NCBI GenBank assembly: GCA_026627305.1
Contig: JAPNVD010000031.1
Location: 1-64,000 of the forward strand
Direction of reading: 5' to 3'
Source of the DNA: Sulfolobaceae archaeon
GTDB taxonomy: Archaea > Thermoproteota > Thermoprotei_A > Sulfolobales > Sulfolobaceae
DNA: 64,000 nt
The notes under the pieces are model-generated. The model was not told the origin of the DNA. It saw only the letters and a program-made list of their open reading frames with translations, and searched no databases. The position numbers and the translations under genes are program-made. This document shows positions 53,227 to 61,474 of this stretch, in pieces; position 1 is the first letter of the stretch; every line of letters begins with the position of its first letter.

Positions 53227-54891
53227 ATGAAAAACTATATTAATGAACTTTATAGTATATTTTCTATAATGACTAATGAAAGGTTGTTTGAAATAGATTT
53301 AAGACAATATGGTACTGACGACTATGACGTATTATACTCAAAGTTCAAGTGGAACATCCCTGAGTATCTCAACATGGGTGAGGCGATATCGAGAAATAAA
53401 GAGGGTATAGCGATAATATATAGGGATGATCAGGGAGGAAAAGGTGAGCTAACATATGAGGGGTTGAATACGCTCTCTAACCAAGTGGCAAACTTCCTCA
53501 GCGAGCTGGGTGTGAAGAAGGGAGAACCAGTAGGTGTAATGATAGGTCCTAGACCGGAGACTGCTTCAATCATAGTTGGAATATATAAGATGGGTGCAGT
53601 AGCCCTTTCAATGACGCCATTGTTCGGGATAGACTCAGCAAACTATAGGATTCAACACAGCGGAGCTAAGGTAGTGTTTACAGATAGGGAGGATATAATC
53701 AACGAGTTGAAGGCACAAGTGAAGGTTGGGCTCTCCAAGGGTGACTATACCGTTCAAGACGTAAAGAGGAGTTCAGCACAGTTCACTCCGGTGAAGACGA
53801 AGTCAACTGATCCAGCTCATATGCTCTACACTTCGGGTACAACTGGACTACCAAAGGGTGTTCTTCTCTCCCATGGTGCAGTTCTAGCCCATATGCCTTG
53901 GTATCAGTTCGTTTTCGAGATGGCGCCCAGAGATGACGATATATTCTCGCAGATCGCTGATTGGGGGTGGATAGCTGGTATCTTGGACGTGGTGATCCCA
54001 TCATTATATTATGGCAAGCCGATGGTGGCATATAACAGGGGTAGTAGGTTAGACCCAGAGAGGGTAGTCCAGGTACTTGAGGAGACTAGAGCCACTTGCC
54101 TCTTTTCAGCCCCTACAGCGTTGAACCTAATAATGAAGTCCGTTGACGTCCGTAAATACGATTTAAGGTTAAGGGTAATAGTCGGTGGAGGGTCTCCAGT
54201 GACCTATGACCTTATAAAGTGGGGAAGTGAGGTGTTAAAGGTTCCCTTAAACGTGGGCTATGGGCAGACAGAGGCTAACGTGATTACTGGGACTAACTCT
54301 AAGATAATGCCCTATAAGCTGTTAGAAGAGAAGGGAGGGGGAAATCTCCTAGGGAAGCCAATACCGGGTCATGTTATTGAAATAGTGGATGAAAACCTGA
54401 ACGTAATGCCGCCGAATAAGGAAGGAGAGATAGCAGTTAAGCTTCCAGACCCAATAGTTATGTTGGAGTATTACAAGAACCCTGAGGCTACAGCTAAAAA
54501 GATAAGGGGAGGTTATCTACTCACTGGGGATATCGGATGGAAGGACGAGTACGGTTATATATGGTTCAAGGGAAGGGGTGACTTCATCATAAAGGCTTCA
54601 GGATATAGGATAGGACCAGAGGAGGTTGAGTTCATAATAAACCAGCATCCTGCAGTTCTAGAGTCTGCTGTAATAGGTAAAGAGGATCCAGTTAGAGGGG
54701 AGATAATAAAGGCTTTTATAGTGCTGAAGAAGGGATATGAGCCTAGCGAAAAGCTGAAACAGGAGATTATAGAGCTAGTGAAGACAAGATTAGCAATGTA
54801 TGCCTACCCTAGAGAGATAGAGTTCGTAAACGAGATCCCCAAGACTGAGTCAGGGAAGATAAAGAGGGCTGAGCTAAAGAAGATGGCTTAG
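53227..54891 (+). CDS. AMP-forming acyl-CoA synthetase
   Basis: The 554-residue protein has the adenylate-forming motifs: MLYTSGTTGLPKGVL (P-loop, residues about 198-212), GYGQTEANV, GDIGWKDEYGYIWFKGRGDFI, and the C-terminal lysine in KTESGKIKRAELKK. It activates an acid to acyl-AMP and then acyl-CoA in the cytoplasm. Chain length cannot be read from the sequence; medium-chain or hydroxy acids of the 3-hydroxypropionate/4-hydroxybutyrate route are possible. A T-rich stretch (54903-54926) follows and could end its transcript. Confidence 0.87.
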   Translation: MKNYINELYSIFSIMTNERLFEIDLRQYGTDDYDVLYSKFKWNIPEYLNMGEAISRNKEGIAIIYRDDQGGKGELTYEGLNTLSNQVANFLSELGVKKGEPVGVMIGPRPETASIIVGIYKMGAVALSMTPLFGIDSANYRIQHSGAKVVFTDREDIINELKAQVKVGLSKGDYTVQDVKRSSAQFTPVKTKSTDPAHMLYTSGTTGLPKGVLLSHGAVLAHMPWYQFVFEMAPRDDDIFSQIADWGWIAGILDVVIPSLYYGKPMVAYNRGSRLDPERVVQVLEETRATCLFSAPTALNLIMKSVDVRKYDLRLRVIVGGGSPVTYDLIKWGSEVLKVPLNVGYGQTEANVITGTNSKIMPYKLLEEKGGGNLLGKPIPGHVIEIVDENLNVMPPNKEGEIAVKLPDPIVMLEYYKNPEATAKKIRGGYLLTGDIGWKDEYGYIWFKGRGDFIIKASGYRIGPEEVEFIINQHPAVLESAVIGKEDPVRGEIIKAFIVLKKGYEPSEKLKQEIIELVKTRLAMYAYPREIEFVNEIPKTESGKIKRAELKKMA

Positions 54892-54902
54892 ATAGACGCT
54901 TA

Positions 54903-54926
54903 TGTTTGTTTGCTTTGTTGTTTTTT
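54903..54926 (+). terminator. T-rich terminator after the acyl-CoA synthetase
   Basis: GTTTG repeats and a six-T run follow the stop codon by about 12 bases. They are the usual archaeal terminator form. No hairpin. Confidence 0.5.
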
Positions 54927-54970
54927 ATATGATAAATTTTTAATCTTTGCACTATAATCACTTAAACACG

Positions 54971-55567
54971 ATGTCGTGCCCTAAAATTCTAGTCCTCTTT
55001 TACGGTTACGGTTCAATAGTGGAGTTAGCCAAAAGATGTGCTGAGGGTGCTAAGGAAGTCACAGATGAGGTTAAGATAGTTAGGGTGCCTGAGTACTTCC
55101 CTGAGGAACTGATCAAGAAGTTTAACATAAACCTAGAGGTAGTGAAGGATATACCAGAGGCTACGCTCTCAGACCTGGAGTGGGCAGATGGTATAATCAT
55201 GGGCTCTCCTGGAAGGTTTGGGAATATGGCTGGGCAACTGAAGATGTTTTTAGACCAAACAGGTGCCTTATGGAGGAAGGGTGCTCTCTACGGAAAACCA
55301 GTGGGTTTCTTCACAGAGGCTTCAACGATACATGGAGGTCATGAAAGCACTATATTGGCTATGGCAAACTACGCTTACCATCATGGGATGATCATAGTAC
55401 CGCCTGGCTATGGTATAAAAGAGGTAAGTGCTACAAATACTGGAGGAGGTCCTTATGGTGCTACACATCTAGGCAGTAAAAAGGAGTTAGATGACAACGA
55501 GACAGCCATAGCTAGATTTTTAGGTAGAAGAGTGGCAGAAGTGGCTAAAAAGCTGAGATGCGATTAA
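54971..55567 (+). CDS. wrbA: WrbA-type NAD(P)H:quinone oxidoreductase (flavodoxin-like)
   Basis: From the ATG at 54971 the protein has 198 residues with the FMN-binding loops of the WrbA family: YGYGSIVELAKRCAEGAKE, GSPGRFGNMAGQLKMFLDQTGALW, and KPVGFFTEASTIHGGHES with GGGPYGATHL. The enzyme reduces quinones with two electrons and protects against redox stress. A TTG at 54947 gives eight more residues but no family match, so I use the ATG. It is convergent with the XdhC-like gene. Confidence 0.88.
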   Translation: MSCPKILVLFYGYGSIVELAKRCAEGAKEVTDEVKIVRVPEYFPEELIKKFNINLEVVKDIPEATLSDLEWADGIIMGSPGRFGNMAGQLKMFLDQTGALWRKGALYGKPVGFFTEASTIHGGHESTILAMANYAYHHGMIIVPPGYGIKEVSATNTGGGPYGATHLGSKKELDDNETAIARFLGRRVAEVAKKLRCD

Positions 55568-55598
55568 ACGTGTCGAGAAAGTAAGAAAAGAAGATCTT

Positions 55599-56402
55599 TT
55601 ACTGTTGACTGAGGCTCTTGGGCACAAACATACATTTATCCTCAATTTTTCCAGCTAATGCATCATCTAGCAGTAAGTAGGGGTTCTTGATTTCCATCAA
55701 ATGTTTACCTGTCCCTCCTCTAATGAACTGTACCACCTCAGCCAAGATACTCAACGCTATCTCCTCTGCTGTCTTCGATCCTATATCTAAGCCCAAAGGT
55801 GAGTGGAACCTCTGCTTTATCTCCTCCAATGGAATACCCCTCTGCATGAGTAAAGCCATCATTAATGCAGCCCTCTTCTGGCTCGCTAGAAGTCCAACGA
55901 ATCTAGCCTTCTTCTTCATAGCTATATATAACGCATCGATGTCATAAGGTTTTCCACCCTCGTTTGCCACTATCACAATGGAGTCCTCTTGTACTATTTG
56001 ATCTAACACACTTAAATCGTTAGAAATGGCTAGAACCTGAGGGAAATCCTCTTCCTTGATATCACCACTTCCTACAACGGCAACATAATAGCCTAAATCA
56101 ACTCCAATCTTAGCTAAAAACTTCGCTATTATCCCTGAGCCTACAACGATTATCGAAGGTCTGGGTTCCACTGGCTCTATAATTATTTTTATCCCATTAA
56201 TCTCCTTTTGGATCACCTGTCCGCTCTCTAGAGCATTGTTGGCAAGCTCTATGATCTCCTTATCTAAACTCCCCAACAGGACTTTGCCGTCAACAACTAA
56301 GGTTCTCTCTAGTCTGTTTTCTCTTAGGATCGAGACTATAGCAAAGCGTTTCCCTTCAGCGCTTAGTTTAGAAATTAGTGGAAATATTTCACAAGAGCTC
56401 AT
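55599..56402 (-). CDS. XdhC/CoxI-family molybdenum enzyme maturation protein
   Basis: The 267 residues have an N-terminal XdhC_CoxI part ([38 protein letters not shown]) and a C-terminal Rossmann part ([31 protein letters not shown] ... [22 protein letters not shown] ... [25 protein letters not shown]). XdhC proteins bind the molybdenum cofactor, help it gain a sulfur ligand, and insert it into hydroxylases. A likely client is the orphan large subunit at 23.5 kb, although the two genes are 30 kb apart. Confidence 0.85.
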   Translation of the reverse strand: MSSCEIFPLISKLSAEGKRFAIVSILRENRLERTLVVDGKVLLGSLDKEIIELANNALESGQVIQKEINGIKIIIEPVEPRPSIIVVGSGIIAKFLAKIGVDLGYYVAVVGSGDIKEEDFPQVLAISNDLSVLDQIVQEDSIVIVANEGGKPYDIDALYIAMKKKARFVGLLASQKRAALMMALLMQRGIPLEEIKQRFHSPLGLDIGSKTAEEIALSILAEVVQFIRGGTGKHLMEIKNPYLLLDDALAGKIEDKCMFVPKSLSQQ

Positions 56403-56511
56403 ACAAATAGATAATTAAGATAGTCGAATAAATATCTTTTTGTTGAAGAAGAGATGGAACAATCCTCAAAATTGTAATAACTACGTAAAGTCGCCATCAT
56501 CACCGTTACAG

Positions 56512-56829
56512 CTAGTTTTCCTTTACGCTCTCGCTTATCCACTTTAGATAATCCTCTAAACCCTCGTTGAAATTAAATATTATGATCTCAGGGATTTGGT
56601 AGGTGTGAAGTTCCTTTATACGTTTAATTAACTTATCCTTAACCTTATCCTCGCTTTTTATTAAGAGCAATATTTCATCATCTGTTGTAGTCTTTCCTTC
56701 CCAAACATAGTAGGATTTTACATATGGTATTATATTTACGCAAGCGGCTAACCTCTCATCAACTAACGTCTTTGCAATCTTATTGGCGTTTTCAAAACTG
56801 TTTGTAGTTGTAATAGCTAGGATGTACAT
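56512..56829 (-). CDS. cutA: CutA divalent-cation tolerance protein
   Basis: The 105-residue protein has the CutA1 order: a start ILAITTTNSFENANKIAKTLVDERLAACVNIIP, then SYYVWEGKTTTDDEILLLIKS and ELHTYQIPEIIIFNFNEG. CutA1 forms very stable trimers and is linked to copper tolerance and, in some organisms, to signalling. It is a single gene here, after the molybdenum maturation gene. Confidence 0.93.
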   Translation of the reverse strand: MYILAITTTNSFENANKIAKTLVDERLAACVNIIPYVKSYYVWEGKTTTDDEILLLIKSEDKVKDKLIKRIKELHTYQIPEIIIFNFNEGLEDYLKWISESVKEN

Positions 56830-56939
56830 ATGTTAAAAGAGACTTAAATTATATTTAAGGTTAACATGTTGAGAGGAGGAACAGGTCTAAAAACGCTGTC
56901 TGAAAAACTTATTATTGAAGCAACTTATGAGTACAGGTA

Positions 56940-57632
56940 ATGGATAGGTGGGAGCTGATCGCATTTATTATCCTAACAGTAGGCATCTTAATTGATATAG
57001 ATTTGACGTTTTTCTCTATAATGGCGATAGTCTCTCTGATCATAATATGGCGTAAGGTAAGGCGTGATGTAATCTACCTCTTCCTTTTGGCAGCACTGAT
57101 TGGATTCCTGTTCGAAAAGCTAGGTATAACGACGGGAATACCTTTCGGTCGTTACCAGTATAACTTCCCGCCCTACTTTTTAGGTGTTCCGATCTTCGTT
57201 ATAATGGGTTGGGCTATTTTCTCTTTCATCTCTTACTTACCGATCATGTACTTTCCAAGGACTATAAAGATAGCCCTATTTCCAATAATGATGGTAACCA
57301 TAGACCTCTCTGTAGACCCAATAATGGTTACAGCAGGTTTTTGGAAATGGGAGTATTCTTTTATGGATTGGCACGGGATTCCCTTAACTAACTTTATAGG
57401 ATGGTATATAGTTTCACTGGTCATAATAGTGGCATTTTTAACGTTATTCCATGAGGACATAAAGGCTAAGAAGGCTAAGGCTAACCTTTTTACTATAGAC
57501 TACTTTCTCTTCTCGTTAAATTTCCTCATCTATGCGAAGCCACAGCTCCTCATACCGCTTTTGGTAGGAACCCTAGTTTCCCTATCCCTGACATTGCTCA
57601 TTTTTCTTCTCTCAACGCGTGTTAAGACTTAA
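56940..57632 (+). CDS. Carotenoid biosynthesis membrane protein (CruF/DUF422-like)
   Basis: The 230-residue protein has about seven helices and the family motifs GIPFGRYQYNFPPYFLGVPIFVIMGWA, DLSVDPIMVTAGFWKWEYS and GIPLTNFIGWYIV. CruF-like enzymes hydrate carotenoids in the membrane, and in haloarchaea the related enzyme belongs to bacterioruberin synthesis. No other carotenoid gene is in the window. An upstream run of ATG-poor DNA makes the ATG at 56940 the likely start. Confidence 0.75.
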   Translation: MDRWELIAFIILTVGILIDIDLTFFSIMAIVSLIIIWRKVRRDVIYLFLLAALIGFLFEKLGITTGIPFGRYQYNFPPYFLGVPIFVIMGWAIFSFISYLPIMYFPRTIKIALFPIMMVTIDLSVDPIMVTAGFWKWEYSFMDWHGIPLTNFIGWYIVSLVIIVAFLTLFHEDIKAKKAKANLFTIDYFLFSLNFLIYAKPQLLIPLLVGTLVSLSLTLLIFLLSTRVKT

Positions 57633-57654
57633 ATAGGTTAAACTTTTTTACTCA

Positions 57655-59049
57655 ATGCATAATGCTCTATGTGTGAATAGTGGAAGAAGGCTGGGTATTA
57701 CAGTAATTTTCCTAATATTTCTATTGTTGATACTTATTCTCTCATCTCAACCCATCTCAGACGTTCTTTACTTCTATAAAGGAAAAATTAATGTGAGTAA
57801 TACCATAGTGCTTAGTGCCTCAAACTTCAACAGCCCCTACTGTTTGGGTAGTATGAACGTGGACTACGGGTTCTATAGGACTCTATATGCCTACACTATT
57901 GAGGAGCATGGTTACTACGTGCTTAACCAAACCTTCACCACGTTAAAGCTTAACGCTAAGGGAAATCTCAGCTTTTCGTTAAGGGGTAATACTTTAGCCA
58001 ATGCCTTTCTTTACATATATAATTCGAATAACTCGTTCCTATTACCTGAAGATAAAGAGCTCTTACTCTACCCAGGTGTTTACAACGTCAGTGAGGTTCT
58101 CTACTTTAACTCTACTAAATTTCCACAAACTCTTAACGGTCAGTTAAACTTCAGCATAAATAATGCAGTTTACTATGTATATAGTATTGAGGAAAATGTG
58201 ATTCCACCTCCTACAGGTAATTACATACTTAATCTATTTGATGGTCAAAGCGTATTCGGATATATACTCTACCAAGGATATCTTCTTGGCGAACCTACAA
58301 ACTCATACCCTGCACTCAAAAGTCTGCAGTTTTTGATACCTCAGCCTTACTTAATGTTTCAGACAGCCCAATTCTTTGTCTCTGGACTTGTAATAACTAA
58401 TGAACCTCGATATAATGGTAACAGTATAACAGTTCAGGTAATTGGAACTTTCTCAGAAGGTTATTATCCCTATGCAGATGGCTTTACTATAGGGCTCTTT
58501 CTAACGCCTGGCAAAGGAAAGTATAGTTACTCCAACTTCTCTATCCCATACTATTATGGTCATGGTAGCGTTAACAGGAGTTTCCCACAACTTGGAGGCT
58601 TCGGTCCTGTATCTCCAATTCAAGGAGCTCTAATATTCCCCTATTCCACTACACCCTATCTAATAGTCCAGTGGGATCCATATTGGCAAACTGGATATAA
58701 GGGTTATGGAGGAGGTCAATTCAACGTATTTATAGTTAGTTATTCATCGCCAAATAAACCTCCTGAAGTCATTAATTATACGGCAACTACAGGTTATACA
58801 ATTGGAATTGGTAATGGTGTTTTCCAACCTTCACCCTATGATCTGATCTGCTTTAGGGTAACCTATTTCTCAAACGGTACAATAATAGCTAAGGTCATAG
58901 ACTTAAATACAGGACAAAGCGATTCATTGGTAATAAACATTCCCACATCTCTCTTTCAACCTTCACCAGGATCTTATTGGACGTTCGTTGAAGGATCAAC
59001 GGGAGTATATTATGCCAACTGGGGAATAATATCCTGGAGTATTAGTTAG
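57655..59049 (+). CDS. Large secreted or surface protein, beta-rich
   Basis: The 464 residues start with a membrane anchor (ITVIFLIFLLLILILSS), then a long outside region rich in Tyr, Asn and N-x-T/S sites. Residues about 215-460 resemble a lectin-like or concanavalin-like beta sandwich (FTIGLFLTPGKGKYSYSNFS ... YWTFVEGSTGVYYANWGIISW). There is no known catalytic motif. It starts 23 bases after the carotenoid gene and may share its transcript. Possible roles are attachment or coat formation. Confidence 0.65.
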   Translation: MHNALCVNSGRRLGITVIFLIFLLLILILSSQPISDVLYFYKGKINVSNTIVLSASNFNSPYCLGSMNVDYGFYRTLYAYTIEEHGYYVLNQTFTTLKLNAKGNLSFSLRGNTLANAFLYIYNSNNSFLLPEDKELLLYPGVYNVSEVLYFNSTKFPQTLNGQLNFSINNAVYYVYSIEENVIPPPTGNYILNLFDGQSVFGYILYQGYLLGEPTNSYPALKSLQFLIPQPYLMFQTAQFFVSGLVITNEPRYNGNSITVQVIGTFSEGYYPYADGFTIGLFLTPGKGKYSYSNFSIPYYYGHGSVNRSFPQLGGFGPVSPIQGALIFPYSTTPYLIVQWDPYWQTGYKGYGGGQFNVFIVSYSSPNKPPEVINYTATTGYTIGIGNGVFQPSPYDLICFRVTYFSNGTIIAKVIDLNTGQSDSLVINIPTSLFQPSPGSYWTFVEGSTGVYYANWGIISWSIS

Positions 59050-59458
59050 CTATTCTTGTTGAGAGATGAAAAACTTATTACAGAGTAACTAAGGGTAGAA
59101 AATTGTCCTCTACAATTTTAAGCTCTAGTAAGTTATATGCGTGATTAGATTGGAAGCTAACGTGTGACAAAACGAATAGAAAGCCTTGCCTTTTAGGGCA
59201 GGAATGAGGTCAGTAAACTAGTTCTGAAGTTTAGTTATTTCAACTTATAAATAAGAAATATCTTCCTTGAGGTGGTCATAAGCTATGTAACAGCATCAAG
59301 GCTTATATCATGTCTAAAAGGGCAAAGAGATAGTGTTTATATCTTTAGTCTATCAATCCGCACTAACGGGAACAGGATAATAATTAACTAAGCTAGCCAG
59401 GTGGTCAGGTAGAACCTTAACCTATACATGTAGGGAAAAATTATAGAGGAAAAGCGAA
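59050..59458. other. Intergenic region holding a TnpB right-end scar
   Basis: No gene found in about 400 bases, apart from the transposon end described separately at 59183-59214. A few broken plus-strand frames give only short pieces. The TATA-like CAACTTATAAATAAG (about 59241-59255) has no downstream gene. Confidence 0.5.
59183..59214 (+). repeat. Solo right end of a TnpB element (omega-RNA 3' hairpin scar)
   Basis: GCCTTGCC (59183-59190), loop TTTTAG, and GGCAGG (59197-59202) form a hairpin followed by AATGAGGTCAGT. Stem and GGTCAGT tail match the copies at 857 and 11701. No tnpB is near, so it is a solo end. Confidence 0.6.
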
Positions 59459-59863
59459 TTATTGACTTTTTGCCTTTATTGTCTGTAGTCTATTACCTAT
59501 CTCTTTGAGGATCTCCTGGTGCTCTGGAAACCTCTTAGCTATATACCTAGAGAATATCAGCTCATCATTTATGTAAACGTCAAATATTCCCCTATCTCCC
59601 TGTACTAGCTCAACGTTTGCCTCCTCAAAATAGTTTAAAATGTCCCTAGCTAAGTCTAGTGCCCTATCCATATACTTACATGGTCTGCAGTAAACTATCT
59701 TCACGTCAATCTTCTTCAGACTGTCAGGGCTCACATACTTTAGCGGATCTTTCTTGAACTCCTGAAGGCAGTGGTCAGAACAGAAGTAATAGGTAAATCC
59801 TTTGTAGTTTATCTTATATGTAGTGGTATTTTCAACTTCCATACCACATACTGGATCTTTCAT
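59459..59863 (-). CDS. YHS-domain protein fused to a Rdx (SelW/SelT-like) domain
   Basis: Residues 1 to about 45 form a YHS metal-binding domain (KDPVCGMEV with C6, then [12 protein letters not shown] with C28 and C32). Residues about 52-130 form a thioredoxin-like Rdx domain with C59-x2-C62 ([11 protein letters not shown]) and the conserved [18 protein letters not shown] domains bind copper or other metals; Rdx proteins have redox-active CxxC, Cys-containing relatives of selenoprotein W. The fusion of the two in one 134-residue chain suggests a small metal-linked redox protein. The N-terminus starts at MKDPVCG. Confidence 0.85.
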   Translation of the reverse strand: MKDPVCGMEVENTTTYKINYKGFTYYFCSDHCLQEFKKDPLKYVSPDSLKKIDVKIVYCRPCKYMDRALDLARDILNYFEEANVELVQGDRGIFDVYINDELIFSRYIAKRFPEHQEILKEIGNRLQTIKAKSQ

Positions 59864-59996
59864 AGGTTAAAGTGGTAAAAAGCAACTTAAAAGCTTTATT
59901 AAATAATGTTTTTAAACAAAGAGGAGAAACAATGTAGCACCATATTGAGGATTAAGGAACCCTCTTAATTTTTACTCACTATTGTTCTTCTTAAAC

Positions 59997-60824
59997 CTAT
60001 ACTTTTACGTTCAAGACCTTAGCGAATTCTGAACTCAAGAGGAAGTAGTCTCTAAACCATATGGTCAACGATTGGGCTTTTGGCACACTAACAAAGCCAT
60101 AAGGGTGCACTACTCTAGATAAGTTACTGTAAATCCTTTCTAACCTTCTAGGCTTATAGTTCATTATATGACACGAGAGACCTATCAAAGCGTTAACTTT
60201 GGGCATCACTAGCGTTAAATACTCGGCATTAGAACCGCAGTGACATTTCAGCTTCTCCTTTACCTTGAATGCCCTTAACGGCATCGAATATCTCGGGAAC
60301 TCTAAATGCTTTCTACACACCGGTTTACCTATTAAAAATATCCTATCCCCTTCTATGTCATCATCCTTACTTATCTTCCTTACCCTGCTTAATGCCTCAC
60401 CTGCGTTTCTCACAATATATCCTCTATCAACCATTTTATGCCAAATCCTCTTATCTAGAATTTCCAGGTAAAGAGGTGTGGTATGTTGAACATAAATTGA
60501 GAGGCAAACCCTCTCTATCAAAAACCTGTTGCTCTCTTCGGCAGAATGTAGGTTACCCTTTAACGCATTATAATATCCATTATATACAGTCTTCACTATA
60601 TCTTCTTTGAAGATCAGATCATCGTAAATCTTTAATGATTTCTTCAAATAATTCCTTATCATCTTCTGGAATCCAGTCCACGTCTCCCTTGGATACCTGT
60701 CTATAACCGCTAAGGTATCTCTCTCTTCCCTACACAAGTTATCAGTTACGAACTCCACAACCTTTTTACAGTTCTCGCTTTTGCACTTCTCATATAACTC
60801 TCTTGCCAACTCCGGATCGCACAT
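59997..60824 (-). CDS. Unknown Cys-rich protein overlapping a racemase-fold gene
   Basis: I do not recognise this 275-residue protein. Residues 1-150 are mostly helical with four cysteines at the start (C2, C14, C19, C31). The later part has C170-x2-H173, C194-H195-C196 and C218-H219, a set that could hold zinc or an Fe-S cluster. It overlaps the upstream gene by 35 bases (60790-60824), a long overlap that suggests coupled translation. Its function is probably linked to that racemase-fold protein. Confidence 0.65.
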   Translation of the reverse strand: MCDPELARELYEKCKSENCKKVVEFVTDNLCREERDTLAVIDRYPRETWTGFQKMIRNYLKKSLKIYDDLIFKEDIVKTVYNGYYNALKGNLHSAEESNRFLIERVCLSIYVQHTTPLYLEILDKRIWHKMVDRGYIVRNAGEALSRVRKISKDDDIEGDRIFLIGKPVCRKHLEFPRYSMPLRAFKVKEKLKCHCGSNAEYLTLVMPKVNALIGLSCHIMNYKPRRLERIYSNLSRVVHPYGFVSVPKAQSLTIWFRDYFLLSSEFAKVLNVKV

Positions 60825-61428
60825 CCTCTACACCCTCTACAAGAACTGAAGATGCTGTAATCACTGGCTTCTCACCCTTTAACCTATCCAGGATTGGTAG
60901 AGTTGAAAGTATTGTACAAGCTACGTAAATTATTTCAGCCTCAGGATTTCTATGACCTATCTTTACAGCCTCTTCTACGAGCTCATGGGGAGTAGTAGAG
61001 ATCAGATATCCTCCTGTCCTCCCCAGGGCTACGGAACCCACAACCTTAATTCCGAAACCCCTTAACCATTTGACCTCGTAATCATGTCTATATTGGTTAT
61101 AAGGAGAAACCAGGAAGACCTTCTTGTCCTTTAAACGCTTAATTATCTCCTCTGTGGCTATGACTACTGGCTTTGAAAAGAAGTTATGCATCTCTTTCCA
61201 ATCCCTCTTCCTGAAGACCCCATAGGATCTGGCATAAATTATTACATCACCTTCCTCTATCTTGCTCCTAACTCTAGACAACTCCGCATACATCCTCTTC
61301 TTCTCTTCAGGGGACTCACCATGTCCTGGGTAATACTTCATGTAGAAAGCGTTAACGTCATTGTAGAACAGCTTAAGGTCTCTCTCCAAATTTTTGTTTT
61401 CCTCGGAAAGAATTAGAGAAATCTTCAT
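60790..61428 (-). CDS. Asp/Glu-racemase/maleate isomerase-fold protein
   Basis: The 212-residue protein has a racemase-like C-terminal half: EIIYVACTILSTLPILDRLKGEKPVITASS, which contains the second catalytic Cys of the Asp/Glu/hydantoin racemase and arylmalonate decarboxylase family. The matching Cys of the first half is absent; that place has YARSYGVFRKRDW. With only one Cys it resembles maleate cis-trans isomerase or decarboxylase types rather than a true racemase. Substrate unknown. It starts at 61428, with the stop inside the next gene. Confidence 0.7.
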   Translation of the reverse strand: MKISLILSEENKNLERDLKLFYNDVNAFYMKYYPGHGESPEEKKRMYAELSRVRSKIEEGDVIIYARSYGVFRKRDWKEMHNFFSKPVVIATEEIIKRLKDKKVFLVSPYNQYRHDYEVKWLRGFGIKVVGSVALGRTGGYLISTTPHELVEEAVKIGHRNPEAEIIYVACTILSTLPILDRLKGEKPVITASSVLVEGVEDVRSGVGKRVI

Positions 61429-61474
61429 TTAAAATAAAAATGTTTTCTTTTCACTAAAGAGTTTATCTCTTTAC

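Noticed and set aside
60269-60610. 113-codon plus-strand frame opposite the Cys-rich gene
   Set aside because: Antisense shadow; the minus-strand gene has the better length, start and coupling to its neighbour.
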